From assembly GCF_014490725.1 (NCBI RefSeq), contig NZ_JACOQL010000003.1, forward strand, positions 310,001-374,000: a DNA stretch of 64,000 bases. Direction: 5' to 3'. The DNA is from Paracoccus amoyensis (GTDB taxonomy: Bacteria; Pseudomonadota; Alphaproteobacteria; Rhodobacterales; Rhodobacteraceae). The position numbers and the translations under genes are program-made. Within the stretch, counting starts at the first letter, position 1. Each line of letters starts with the position of its first letter. The notes below the pieces were generated by a model. The model did not search any database. It was not told the DNA's origin and was given only the letters and a program-made list of their open reading frames with translations. This document shows, in pieces, positions 42,201 to 51,118 of this stretch.

Positions 42201-42616
42201 CAGTTCGGCGTTTCCTGCACAGGCTCTGGCCGGCCCGCCAAATCCAGACCTCGCGCTGTCGGCGCATGCCAGGTTTTGGATGCGGGCGTAGCCCCTTGCG
42301 GCGTAGTGCCGATCTGCGAACCGCCCAGGCCACCGGTAAAGCCGGTCGTGCCCGAGTTACCGGGCGCCGTCGCATCCGAACCGGGCTGCGGTGCCGTCGC
42401 TGGCAGCGCCTGACTGCTCGCCCCCGCACAGTCGGCTTTTGCGTCGTTTTGCACGGGTGCGGCGGGCTGTGCCGCGGGCTGCTGTTGCAAATCCTGTGCG
42501 GCACGGGGCTGGTTCATATTCGTCGTATTGCTTTGCGCCGCCGCAACCCCGGACATCGCCAACAGGGCGATGGCCGCGATCTGGACCGGTCTGAAAGTCA
42601 GCTTGCGTATGGTCAT
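42197..42616 (-). CDS. Secreted Ala/Gln/Pro-rich protein
   Basis: A 139-residue protein with a signal peptide (VQIAAIALLAMSGVAAA) and a low-complexity mature part rich in Ala, Gln, Pro, Gly and Thr, with two cysteines (DAKADCAG and the C-terminal TPNC). No enzyme motif. The tail TWHAPTARGLDLAGRPEP looks conserved in style. The start at 42616 places the signal at the N-terminus; GTG/ATG codons farther up are possible. Probably periplasmic or surface. Confidence 0.6.
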   Translation of the reverse strand: MTIRKLTFRPVQIAAIALLAMSGVAAAQSNTTNMNQPRAAQDLQQQPAAQPAAPVQNDAKADCAGASSQALPATAPQPGSDATAPGNSGTTGFTGGLGGSQIGTTPQGATPASKTWHAPTARGLDLAGRPEPVQETPNC

Positions 42617-42801
42617 CGTGACCCCATTCATCTGTGCACGTGGAAAGGTAAACCGAAACGCCCGGATCGCCGTTACAGTTCCCCTTTCCCCCGGCCCCGC
42701 TGCAATCTGCTTGCAGAGCATCGCCACGACGACTAGAAGGGCTGGAATTTTGAGGCCGCCCATGGGGGGCCCTTCATGCATACGAGCTTACGAGGACGAT
42801 A

Positions 42802-44136
42802 ATGCAGGTTACGGAAACCCAGAAAGAAGGCCTGAAGCGTGGCTACAAATTCACCCTGCCCGCCGCCGATCTGGCGGCCACGGTTGAAGCCAAGCTGAAA
42901 GAGGCGCAGCCCGAGGTCGAGATGAAGGGCTTCCGCAAGGGCAAAGTCCCGATGGCCATGATGAAAAAGCAGTTTGGCCCACGTGTTCTGGGCGATGCCA
43001 TGCAGGATGCCATCGATGGTGCGCTGCGCAAGCATCTGGAAGAATCGGGCGACCGCCCCGCGATCCAGCCGAAAGTCGAGATGGAAAACGGCGAGAACTG
43101 GAAAGAAGGCGACGATGTTGTCGTCAATGTTTCCTATGAAAACCTGCCGGCTATTCCGGACGTCGACATGGGCAAGCTGAAGCTTGAGCGCCTGAAGGTT
43201 CCGGCCGAAGACAAAGCCGTTGATGAAGCCTTGGAAAATCTGGCCAAATCGGCACAGAACTTCGAAGACCGTCGCAAAGGCAGCAAAGCCAAAGACGGCG
43301 ATCAGGTTGTGATCGACTTCAAGGGTTTCGTCGATGGCGAAGCTTTCGAGGGTGGCGAAGCGCAGGATTATCCGCTGGTTCTGGGCTCCAACAGCTTTAT
43401 CCCTGGCTTTGAAGATCAGCTGGTCGGTGCGAAAGCCGAAGATGACGTCAAGGTCGAAGTCAAATTCCCCGAGGAATATGGCGCCGCGCATCTGGCAGGC
43501 AAAGACGCGACCTTTGAAGTAAAGGTCAAAGCCGTCAAAGCCCCGAAGCCTGCTGAAGTCGATGACGAGCTGGCAAAGAAATTCGGCTCGGACGATCTGG
43601 CTGCGCTGAAAAAGCAGATCGCTGACCGTCTGGAAGCGGAATATGCCGGTGCGGCCCGCGCCGTGCTGAAGCGTTCGTTGCTGGATCAACTGGACGATCA
43701 GGTCAAATTCGACCTGCCGGAATCGTTGGTCGAAGCAGAGGCCGCTCAGATCGCGCATCAGCTGTGGCACGAAGAGCACCCGGAAGAACACGGCCACAAC
43801 CACGACACCATCGAGCCGACCGATGAGCACAAGAAACTGGCCGAGCGTCGCGTTCGTCTGGGTCTGCTGCTGGCCGAAATCGGTCAGAAAGCCGAAGTGA
43901 ACGTCACCGATCAGGAAATGACGCAGGCCGTTATGCAGGCCGCCCGTCAATATCCGGGCCAAGAGCGCGCCTTCTTTGAATTCGTGCAGCAGAACCCGCA
44001 GGTGCAGCAGCAGCTTCGCGCCCCGATCTTTGAAGACAAGGTTGTTGACCACATCGCCGAGCAGGCGAAAGTCAAAGACAAAAACGTTACCAAAGAAGAG
44101 CTTGAAAAAGCCATCGAAGCTCTGGATGAGCTTTGA
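42802..44136 (+). CDS. tig: Trigger factor
   Basis: A 444-residue ribosome-bound chaperone and prolyl isomerase. The N-terminal ribosome-binding segment holds [19 protein letters not shown], a variant of the GFRxGKxP signature. The FKBP-type domain spans about 150-240 ([19 protein letters not shown]). The C-terminal arms are lysine- and glutamate-rich. AGGACG precedes the ATG. An intrinsic terminator follows closely. Confidence 0.95.
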   Translation: MQVTETQKEGLKRGYKFTLPAADLAATVEAKLKEAQPEVEMKGFRKGKVPMAMMKKQFGPRVLGDAMQDAIDGALRKHLEESGDRPAIQPKVEMENGENWKEGDDVVVNVSYENLPAIPDVDMGKLKLERLKVPAEDKAVDEALENLAKSAQNFEDRRKGSKAKDGDQVVIDFKGFVDGEAFEGGEAQDYPLVLGSNSFIPGFEDQLVGAKAEDDVKVEVKFPEEYGAAHLAGKDATFEVKVKAVKAPKPAEVDDELAKKFGSDDLAALKKQIADRLEAEYAGAARAVLKRSLLDQLDDQVKFDLPESLVEAEAAQIAHQLWHEEHPEEHGHNHDTIEPTDEHKKLAERRVRLGLLLAEIGQKAEVNVTDQEMTQAVMQAARQYPGQERAFFEFVQQNPQVQQQLRAPIFEDKVVDHIAEQAKVKDKNVTKEELEKAIEALDEL

Positions 44137-44160
44137 TCCGTCCTTGACGGGTGAACTTGG

Positions 44161-44187
44161 GGCCGCACCATCTGGTGCGGCCTTTTT
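44161..44187 (+). terminator. Rho-independent terminator of tig
   Basis: GGCCGCACCA (44161-44170) pairs perfectly with TGGTGCGGCC (44173-44182) over a two-base loop and is followed by TTTTT. It is 25 bases after the tig stop. Confidence 0.92.
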
Positions 44188-44245
44188 CATTTTTGTTGCG
44201 GCCTGATGACTGGCACCGGCGCAGGTGACGCCCTATTTTGAAACC

Positions 44246-44668
44246 ATGACACCGACACTCCACCTCATGAAGCTTTGCGTTGGCGCAGAAGGCATCGACG
44301 ATCTTCGGCATTGGCAGCAGATGCGCTATGGCGACGGTCCGGCGATGCATGTGACGCGCATGTGGCCAAAACGCGAAACAGAGCTGTTGCAGGGCGGCTC
44401 GTTGTATTGGGTGTTCAAGGGGGTCATGCTGGCCCGCCAACGCCTTCTCCGTTTGGAAGAACGGGTAGGTGACGACGGCATTCGCCGCTGCGCGCTGATC
44501 CTTGACCGCGAAATTGTGCAGGTCAGCGCCGTTCCGCGCCGCCCCTTCCAAGGCTGGCGCTATCTGGCGGCCAAGGATGCCCCGCCGGATCTGCCGAAGG
44601 GGCGCGAAGCCGAAGAAGCCCTCCCCCCTGCCATGGCCGCCGCTTTGGCCGATATGGGTTTGATGTGA
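44246..44668 (+). CDS. DUF1489 family protein
   Basis: A 140-residue soluble protein. LHLMKLCVGAEGIDDLRHWQ, TRMWPKRETELLQGGSLYWV and the C-terminal PFQGWRYLAAKDAPPDLP are the conserved parts of DUF1489, an alphaproteobacterial family of unknown function, often beside tRNA or housekeeping genes. The ATG at 44246 is preferred over GTG at 44225. No strong ribosome site is seen. Confidence 0.8.
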   Translation: MTPTLHLMKLCVGAEGIDDLRHWQQMRYGDGPAMHVTRMWPKRETELLQGGSLYWVFKGVMLARQRLLRLEERVGDDGIRRCALILDREIVQVSAVPRRPFQGWRYLAAKDAPPDLPKGREAEEALPPAMAAALADMGLM

Positions 44669-44711
44669 GCGTCTTGACGACAGCGCAGCCATAAGATACC
44701 CGAAACCCGTC

Positions 44712-44785
44712 GCGGGTGTAGCTCAATGGTAGAGCAGCAGCTTCCCAAGCTGAATACGAGGGTTCGATTCCCTTCACCCGCTCCA
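44712..44785 (+). tRNA. tRNA-Gly (anticodon CCC)
   Basis: Acceptor GCGGGTG (44712-44718) pairs with CACCCGC (44775-44781), followed by T and encoded CCA. D-arm GCTCAATGGTAGAGC and T-arm AGGGTTCGATTCCCT are intact. The anticodon loop TTCCCAA gives CCC. Confidence 0.92.
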
Positions 44786-45215
44786 CTTTCCGATCGATCC
44801 CTTGCATATCTGCCGCTGGTTGGGCCTGTGACACAGCCGCGCCATCGGCAACCGAAACGGCGTATCAACGATCGGAAGAGTGAGAGAGTTTGCCCTGCCC
44901 CCCAAGCAAGCAGTCAGTGCTGTCTGCAGTTACGCCAAGCAAATCACGCTACAGCTATGGCGACAGGCATGAATGCGTGTCAGCAATCGAATTCTTGGCA
45001 AGGTCAGGCTTTCTCACCGCTGGCGTCGGATGAAAAATCTGTGCAACCATTTGATTTTTTTCAATAACCGAACCTGTCCCTTCTTGCCGTGCGTGGTTGC
45101 AAAGGGAAGTGGCGTCAGCCGGGTGAGCCGACGCAAAACTTTCCGCTCCTGTTCCCTAATTCCGCACCGAAATCATCATGCTTCAGACTCCGTGAGACAT
45201 GGCGGGCGAAGGCCA
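44786..45215. other. Gene-free stretch between tRNA-Gly and the decayed fad operon
   Basis: No convincing gene in 430 bases. The only clear structure is a nested hairpin at 45105-45144 (GGAAGT pairing with ACTTTCC, inner GCGTC with GACGC). It could mark the transcript end for the minus-strand genes, or be an unlinked structured RNA. Confidence 0.5.
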
Positions 45216-45950
45216 CTACCCCTCGTCCCCAAACCCCAACTCGTCGCGAAAGGTTTCAATCAGTTTCTGCTTCAATATTTTCCCGTTGGGTGAAGTCGGA
45301 AGTGCGCTTGTCACCACGATCCGCGTGGGGCGCTTATAGGCCGACAAGCGGGCGGTAGCATGGTCGCGCAACTCGTGTTCACTGATGTTCGCGGCTTGAT
45401 CGGTCTGGCAAAAGGCAAGAACTTCCTCATTCCCGCCGTCGATTTTGCGGCCGATCACAGCGGTCTGGATCACATGAGGATGGTCGTTCAGTGCCGCCTC
45501 GACCTCGGGCGGATAGACGTTGAAGCCGCCACGAATAATCAGTTCACGCGCCCTTCCGGCCACATGCAGGTTCCCGTCCGCATCGATCCGGCCCAGATCG
45601 CCGGTGCACAGAAAACCTTCGGCGTCGAAGGCGTCGGCGGTGGCCTTTGGGTTGCGGAAATAGCCGGGAACGACATGCGGGCCACGGGTCTGAATCTCAC
45701 CCACGCCATCGGGGCCGACATTGCGCAGAACCACACTGTCCAGCAGCGGCGTGACTGCAGCCTCGCGCCCCAAGGTGCGAAAGACCATCAGAATATCGGC
45801 ACCGGTGCCGCCAAAGCCGCCCGCATCTTCACTGATCAATGCGGCACCGGTGCCCAGTTCGAAAATGGCAGCTGCATCGGAATCGCGTTGCAATGTCCGG
45901 GCGATGCTTTCACCCAGCATCATCTGTTCTTCGGTGAAGCCGAAATCCAT
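45216..45950 (-). pseudogene. In-frame fusion remnant: acyl-CoA dehydrogenase N-terminus joined to acyl-CoA ligase C-terminus
   Basis: A 244-residue open frame made of two unrelated pieces. Residues 1-75 (MDFGFTEEQMMLGESIA to TPLLDSVVL) are the start of an acyl-CoA dehydrogenase. From about residue 77 (NVGPDGVGEIQTRGPHVVPG, TGDLGRIDADGNLHVAGR, RGGFNVYPPEVEAAL, NGKILKQKL) it is the C-terminal third of an AMP-forming acyl-CoA synthetase, lacking the ATP-binding P-loop half. Neither enzyme could work. A deletion of roughly the rest of both genes explains it. Confidence 0.8.
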
Positions 45951-45965
45951 CACGCGATCCCTTTC

Positions 45966-47162
45966 TTACAGACCCAACAGGGATTTCGCGATGATCCCCC
46001 GCTGGATTTCGTTCGAGCCGCCATAGATCGACAGCTTGCGGTTGTTCAGAAAGGCGCGTGTCGCACCGCTGGCTTCGGCCGGGCCGGGTGGCAGGTCATC
46101 GTTCGCCCCCTCCAGCGCCTCTGACGGAAAGGCCAAGGCCCATGGCCCCACGGCGCGGCGGGTCAGATCGTTGATGGCCTGCCTGATCTGCGTCCCCTTC
46201 AGCTTCAACATCGAGCTTTCGGCACCCGGCACCTGCCCCGCTTCCGCCTGCGCCAACATGCGCAGATTGGTCGTGGCCATGGCCATCAGGTCAATCTCGA
46301 CCCGCGCGACCTGCGCCGCAAACAGGGGGTTTTGCAGCAAGGGCTTGCCGCCCGATATCTGGCTGCCTGCAATCCGTTTCAGCGCCGCCAGACCAGCGGT
46401 TGCAAAGCCCACGCCCGCGATATTGGTGCGTTCATGGGTCAGCAGATATTTGGCATAGGTCCAGCCTTTGTTCTCCTCGCCCACCAGATTTTCGACGGGA
46501 ACGCGGACATCGTCGAAAAAGACTTCGTTCACCTCGGGGTTGCCATCCAACAAGACGATGGGCCGCACGGTAATGCCGGGCGAGGTCAGGTCGATCAGCA
46601 AAAAGCTGATGCCTTCCTGCGCTTTGGCCGCCGGATCGGTCCGCACCAGACAGAAGATCCAGTTGGCGTGCTGACCAAGCGTCGTCCAGGTTTTCTGCCC
46701 GTTCACGATATAATCATCGCCGTCACGTATCGCCGTCGTCTTCACGGATGCCAGATCCGACCCCGAACCCGGTTCGGAGTAGCCCTGACACCACCAGTCC
46801 TGACCATTCAGGATACGCGGCAGGATACGGTCCTGCTGGGCCTTGCTGCCGAATGTCTGCAATACCGGCCCCAGCATGGCGATGCCAAAGGGCAGAACGC
46901 GCGGCGCATGGGCCAATGCACTTTCTTCTTCGAAGATATGGCGCTGGATCGCGGTCCAGCCAGCACCTCCAAAATCCTTCGGCCAGTTTCCGGCAAGCCA
47001 GCCCCGTTCGTTCAGGATCGCGTGCCATTCTTCCATTTCGGACTTGGTCAGTTCCTGAAACAGCCGAACCTTTTCGGACAGGCGTGATGGCAGGCGGTCT
47101 TTCAGGAACTGCCGGACCTCGGCGCGGAAGTCCTGATCCTCGGATGAAAAGCTCATGTCCAT
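45966..47162 (-). CDS. Acyl-CoA dehydrogenase
   Basis: A 398-residue flavoenzyme. Domains in order: N-terminal helical (FLKDRLPSRLSEKVRLFQ), middle beta with FAD contacts (WWCQGYSEPGSGSDLASVKTTA, DYIVNGQKTWTTLGQHANW), and a C-terminal helical domain ending NEIQRGIIAKSLLGL (FAD-binding YGGSNEIQR). It oxidises acyl-CoA thioesters; chain-length preference is unknown. It appears intact, unlike the genes on both sides in the same operon. Confidence 0.88.
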   Translation of the reverse strand: MDMSFSSEDQDFRAEVRQFLKDRLPSRLSEKVRLFQELTKSEMEEWHAILNERGWLAGNWPKDFGGAGWTAIQRHIFEEESALAHAPRVLPFGIAMLGPVLQTFGSKAQQDRILPRILNGQDWWCQGYSEPGSGSDLASVKTTAIRDGDDYIVNGQKTWTTLGQHANWIFCLVRTDPAAKAQEGISFLLIDLTSPGITVRPIVLLDGNPEVNEVFFDDVRVPVENLVGEENKGWTYAKYLLTHERTNIAGVGFATAGLAALKRIAGSQISGGKPLLQNPLFAAQVARVEIDLMAMATTNLRMLAQAEAGQVPGAESSMLKLKGTQIRQAINDLTRRAVGPWALAFPSEALEGANDDLPPGPAEASGATRAFLNNRKLSIYGGSNEIQRGIIAKSLLGL

Positions 47163-47174
47163 ATGGCGTATCCC

Positions 47175-48349
47175 TTAGAAAATTTCGATCAGGCCGGCGG
47201 CACCCTGGCCGCCGCCGATGCACATCGTGACAACGCCCCATTTGACCTGACGTCGGCGCCCTTCCAGCAGGATATGGCCCGTCATGCGGGTACCGGTCAT
47301 GCCAAAGGGGTGGCCGATCGCAATCGATCCGCCGTTGACGTTGTATTTTTCTGGATCGATCCCCAGCCGGTCGCGACAATAAAGCGCCTGACTGGCAAAG
47401 GCCTCGTTCAGTTCCCACAGGTCGATGTCGTCCACCATAAGACCTGCCCGTTCCAACAGGCGCGGCACAGCAAAGACAGGGCCGATGCCCATTTCGTCAG
47501 GTTCGCAACCGGCCACGGCAAAGCCGCGAAATGCGCCCAACGGGGTCAGTCCCTGACGCGCGGCTTCGTCGCCATTCATCACCACCAGCGCGGCTGCACC
47601 ATCCGACAGCTGCGAAGCGTTACCGGCGGTGATGAACTTGTCGGCGCCCTTGACCGGCTTCAAAGCCGCCAGCGCCTCCAACGTCGTCGAGGGGCGGTTG
47701 CATTCATCGCGCTCCAGGGTGATCTCTTCCTGCCGAACCTCGCCGCTGGCTTTGTCAGTGACGGCCTGCGTCACCGTGATCGGCACGATTTCATCGGCGA
47801 AGAGCCCCGCTTGCTGGGCTGCGGCGATGCGCTGCTGGGACCGCAGGGCATATTCGTCCTGCGCCGCGCGCGAGATCCCGTAACGAGCGGCGACATTGTC
47901 AGCAGTGTCGATCATCGGCAGATACAGATCGGGTCGATGCGCCTCGATCCATGCCTCGCGCGAGAGGCGAGGAGTCGGTTGGACCAAGCTGATCGATTCG
48001 ACACCCCCACCAGAATGGCGCGCGCATCTTCCTGCCGGACCATATGCGCCGCCATCGCCACAGCTTGCAGCCCCGAGGCGCAGAAGCGGTTGACGGTCGC
48101 CCCGGCCACGCTGATCGGCAGGCCCGCGCGGATCGCAATCTGGCGGGCAATATTGCCGCCGGTGACATATTCAGGATAGCCGCAGCCCCAGATGCTGTCT
48201 TCGATCAGGGCCGGGTCGATGCCTGCGCGGGCAACAGCAACAGCGCTGACATGGCCGCCCATCGTCGCACCATGGGTCAGATTCAGGCTGCCCCGAACGG
48301 CTTTGCCGATGCCCGTACGGGCGGTTGAAACGATAACGGCGTCGGTCAT
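47175..48349 (-). pseudogene. Thiolase (acetyl-CoA acyltransferase), frameshifted
   Basis: The N-terminal part (48349 down to ~48004) and C-terminal part (47987 down to 47175) together make a complete thiolase of ~390 residues. The nucleophile Cys is in VNRFCASGLQAVAM, the His in [16 protein letters not shown], and the second Cys in VTMCIGGGQGAAG. They lie in different frames. A G-run (five G on the minus strand at 48004-48008) needs one more base to read VGGVESISLVQPTPRLS. One G was apparently lost. Confidence 0.85.
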
Positions 48350-48576
48350 TGCGCGCCCTTTGCGGTGTCCACATCGGCCAATTTCCCGCCATCCGCCGCC
48401 AAATGTGCCAGCAGCGGCGAGATCTGCCAGAAATAGGGGTCATCTTTGGCATAATGCGCAATGGCGCCCGCGATCTGATCCAGCCCCTGCACGTCAGTCC
48501 AGTGCATCGGCCCCCCTTTCCAGCGCGGAAAGCCATAGCCATGCAGCAAAACCACGTCGATGTCGGATGCCCGCAT
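48346..48576 (-). pseudogene. 3-hydroxyacyl-CoA dehydrogenase/enoyl-CoA hydratase (FadB-type), C-terminal fragment
   Basis: 76 residues matching only the end of a FadB-type multifunctional enzyme (ASDIDVVLLHGYGFPRWKGG, PMHWTDVQGLDQIAGAI). The normal protein is ~700 residues. Family resemblance stops at about 48577, where the sequence changes to the phage-like segment. The stop overlaps the thiolase start by four bases, showing the original operon order. Confidence 0.8.
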
Positions 48577-48599
48577 GGTCGGCGCAGGATGGATTGAGC

Positions 48600-48821
48600 G
48601 TGACCCCGCCGCCCCCTAAGCAGTATGCGCGGGCGAAGCTTGATACCGTATGGGACGTTCGGAAAGAGCTTGCGAAGCTCTACCGCGAAGCGCACCGCAA
48701 CGACATTGACGTCGGCGATGCAAGCCGCTTGGCGAAGATCCTTGTGATGATGGCGCGGATCATGGCGGACAGTGAGTTTGAAGTGCGCATCGAAGCCTTG
48801 GAACAGCGGGGACGGCACTGA
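48600..48821 (+). CDS. Small phage-like hypothetical protein
   Basis: A 73-residue charged helical protein (QYARAKLDTVWDVRKELAKL, VGDASRLAKILVMMARIMAD). GTG at 48600 with AGGA upstream is the likely start. Small proteins of this style occur near packaging genes in alphaproteobacterial prophages, but I cannot name a family. It begins right at the broken edge of the FadB-type gene and runs in the opposite direction. Confidence 0.55.
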   Translation: MTPPPPKQYARAKLDTVWDVRKELAKLYREAHRNDIDVGDASRLAKILVMMARIMADSEFEVRIEALEQRGRH

Positions 48822-49038
48822 TAGGACGTATCGGACTTACCGCACGGATTGCCAAGGTTGAGGCGAGGCAGGCGAGGGAGCGCATGGCGAACCGAGTCGT
48901 GTTCGTGGGCCCGGCGACGTTCGAAGCCAAGGGTTCCCCATATGGGGCAGGGTTATGGTGGTGGCAGACTACGGCACCAACGACGAATGGGAAGCCGCTT
49001 TGGTGGCGCAGCAACGCGCCTTGCTCGCCGCAGCGTGA
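48818..49038 (+). pseudogene. Small phage-like protein, probably frameshifted
   Basis: The frame after the 48600 gene reads RIGLTARIAKVEARQARERM and RVVFVGPATFEAKGSPYGAG; then a one-base shift near 48950 continues as VMVVADYGTNDEWEAALVAQ and QRALLAAA before the TGA at 49036-49038. Together it reads as one coherent ~73-residue protein; apart, both parts are senseless. A missing G in a G-run would explain this. Start unclear (CTG at 48818 or ATG at 48884). Confidence 0.35.
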
Positions 49039-49152
49039 GGCTAGGCTGCGCCCATGTGATGAGATTGGCCGGGGGCGTTGTGGTTGGCACTGCCTCGCCC
49101 CGGCTTTTAGGCAGGGCCGCCTTGCTTCGGGAACGGTCCCGCCGCTTCCTTG

Positions 49153-49183
49153 CCCGCCAGCCCGCAAAGCTGGCGGGTCTTTT
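49153..49183 (+). terminator. Rho-independent terminator of the phage-like segment
   Basis: CCCGCCAGC (49153-49161) pairs with GCTGGCGGG (49169-49177) over CCGCAAA, then TCTTTT. It lies between the small plus-strand genes and the converging nuclease gene. Confidence 0.8.
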
Positions 49184-49190
49184 CATGGCG

Positions 49191-49901
49191 TCATTGGAAC
49201 TTGCGCTTCTTGAAGGCCGCAATGTCTGCCGCTGTCAGCTTGAACCATTCGCCATTTGCCCGGCGACCATCGAAGCGACGATGCCAGTAAGCTTCAATAC
49301 CGGACGGATCGTCGGTTCGGATTGTGTGGAACAGTTCGGCCTTGTCGGGCAGGGCGATAGTGATTTGTTTGAAGCGCCGTTCCGCGTCGTCGCTACGGCC
49401 GATCTTGTAGTAGTCGCCGGACTTAATGAGATACACGAAACCCTCGACCGGCTTCGATAGCGGACGCGGCGCAGACGGCGACGAAGTAGCCGCAGGAAGC
49501 ATTGCCGCAACGTCGTCGTATCCGTCGCGGTTGGCAGTCCATTCTCGCAACGCGGTTATCATGTCGTCTTTGGCCGGATAGTGCTTGGCGAGCGTGCTAT
49601 GCGTCGGAAGTTCCGGGTCAAGCTGCCTATACATTCGAAGTTCGATAAGTGTCGGCTCGCGTTTGAAATGCCGGAAGGCTTCGGCAACCTTCCCCAAAAG
49701 GAAATCGCTATCCGTCTTGGCCTGCTTCGTATTCGCCGAAAGCCCGGCTTCAATCAAAGCATCGCCCCAACGCGCCCAAAACCGGCCGCGCCATTGATGT
49801 ACGGATATACCAGTTTCACGTTCGAAGGTTCGTCGCCCCGGCGCTTTCCCGCCATTCGCCGAAGCTACTCGCCGAATCTCTTGAAGGATGAAGTCCCGCA
49901 T
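49191..49901 (-). CDS. HNR-like/GIY-YIG-like (T5orf172/MUG113) nuclease
   Basis: A 236-residue protein. The N-terminal half resembles homing-endonuclease-associated DNA-binding repeats (IRRVASANGGKAPGRRTFER, RGRFWARWGDALIEAGLSA). The C-terminal ~85 residues (GFVYLIKSGDYYKIGRSDDA, ERRFKQITIALPDKAELFHT, HRRFDGRRANGEWFKL) match the T5orf172/MUG113 branch of the GIY-YIG fold, with the paired tyrosines, Arg in ERRF and a Glu/Asn/Trp end. It probably cuts DNA as part of a mobile unit. It sits between phage-like genes and tRNA-Arg. Confidence 0.7.
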   Translation of the reverse strand: MRDFILQEIRRVASANGGKAPGRRTFERETGISVHQWRGRFWARWGDALIEAGLSANTKQAKTDSDFLLGKVAEAFRHFKREPTLIELRMYRQLDPELPTHSTLAKHYPAKDDMITALREWTANRDGYDDVAAMLPAATSSPSAPRPLSKPVEGFVYLIKSGDYYKIGRSDDAERRFKQITIALPDKAELFHTIRTDDPSGIEAYWHRRFDGRRANGEWFKLTAADIAAFKKRKFQ

Positions 49902-49918
49902 TCAGATAATGTAGACAG

Positions 49919-50020
49919 CCTTCCTATCAGACGAAACAGCAATTCGGCTGTTCATATCCGTATGATAGCAGCCACCAAACGCGAGCGCAAAGCCCCGATC
50001 CTACCGTCTGACATAGGAAG
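49919..50020. repeat. Nested inverted repeats upstream of the nuclease gene
   Basis: An outer pair, CCTTCCTATCAGACG (49919-49933) and CGTCTGACATAGGAAG (50005-50020), is inverted with one two-base bulge. Inside are a perfect hairpin AACAGC-AATTCG-GCTGTT (49935-49952) and TCATA-TCCG-TATGA (49952-49965). The block fills the gap between the nuclease start and tRNA-Arg. Function unknown; could be a recombination or nuclease recognition site, or a structured RNA. Confidence 0.6.
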
Positions 50021-50113
50021 CCTGCGGGCACGGTTAGGCTTCGCTACGCCGACCCATAACCTACCCGCTGGCGATAGGGTCCGGGCAATCTGCCGCCAAT
50101 CCCTTGATTTTAT

Positions 50114-50190
<77 letters not shown>

Positions 50191-50267
50191 CTTGGCGACT
50201 GCATAGCGGCCCTGATCGGGCTGCGCAACGCCGAAATCGCGGCTGACAGGGCAAAGGCCCCGACAGA

Positions 50268-51010
50268 TCAGAAGTCGAATGAGAATGTACGGACGATGCC
50301 CAGACGCAGGGTCGGTTGATATTCGTCTTGCACGACTGGCGAGTCGCCGAATCGCCGATCAGCTTGGCATATTCGACTTCGCCCAACAATGAGACTTTGT
50401 CGGTCAGCGCGTAGCGCATTTCGAACGCGATGGCGGCCGTGTTGAAACCGCTGCCGGGTGTATAAACGCCACGACCAGGGCGGGCTTCATCAGCGGTCAC
50501 ACCAAAATAGGTGTTGTTGTAATCGCTGCTGCCGTAACCCAAAGCGACACTGGACCACAGAGAGATGCGGTCGCTCAGATCCGTGCGGTAACGTGCGCCA
50601 ACTTCGCCGACGACACCTTCGTGCCCGTCAAAACCACGACGAACAGCGCCGAACGCACGGAGCGGACCTGAACCATAGCTGACGCCCAGACCAACCTCGT
50701 ATGCGCGGTCAATATCGCTCATGCCGGCCAAATCATCGTAATCCGAGGAATCGCGTTCACCCACCATGTTGAACGAAGGTGAAATGGCGAAACCGTCACG
50801 ATCCTTGCTGCCGGGTTCACCGAAACCTGCGTTGCGCCAGATCAGCCAAGGGCTGGTGTCCGCTTCGTCCGAGCCGGGAAATTCCGGGCCGATGCTGGCA
50901 CCGGCGCCCAGATCCACCGAAAAGGTCCGACCGGTGAAGCCAAAATCCTGCGCCGATGCACCAGTGGCGGCGGTTGCGGCAACAAGGGCGAAGGCCAGAG
51001 CGAGTTTCAT
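50268..51010 (-). pseudogene. MipA/OmpV-family outer membrane protein with C-terminal frameshift
   Basis: A secreted beta-barrel protein. The signal is MKLALAFALVAATAATGASA; the mature part has the SIGPEFPGSDEADTSPW of MipA/OmpV proteins and amphipathic strands. The open frame continues to 50168 with a senseless tail. Shifting one base near 50345 gives DSPVVQDEYQPTLRLGIVR then TFSFDF and the stop at 50268, i.e. the C-terminal phenylalanine that beta-barrel proteins need. One G appears missing. Confidence 0.72.
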
Positions 51011-51118
51011 GGGGCAAATCCAGTCGGAGGGCAGTTACATTTTGTCCTTAGGGCCGAATCGAGCGCACATACAAGCGATGACCCCACCCTAGCATCAATC
51101 AGAAGGATAGCGGCGCAT

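Noticed and set aside
48575..48600. A copy of the tRNA-Arg 3' end as an attachment site at the left edge of the accessory segment
   Set aside because: Only GGCGCA and a loose GGATT match; too short to claim an att repeat.
48884..49213. A 109-codon frame starting at 48884
   Set aside because: After ~24 residues it becomes W/P/C-rich nonsense; better explained by a frameshift near 48950.
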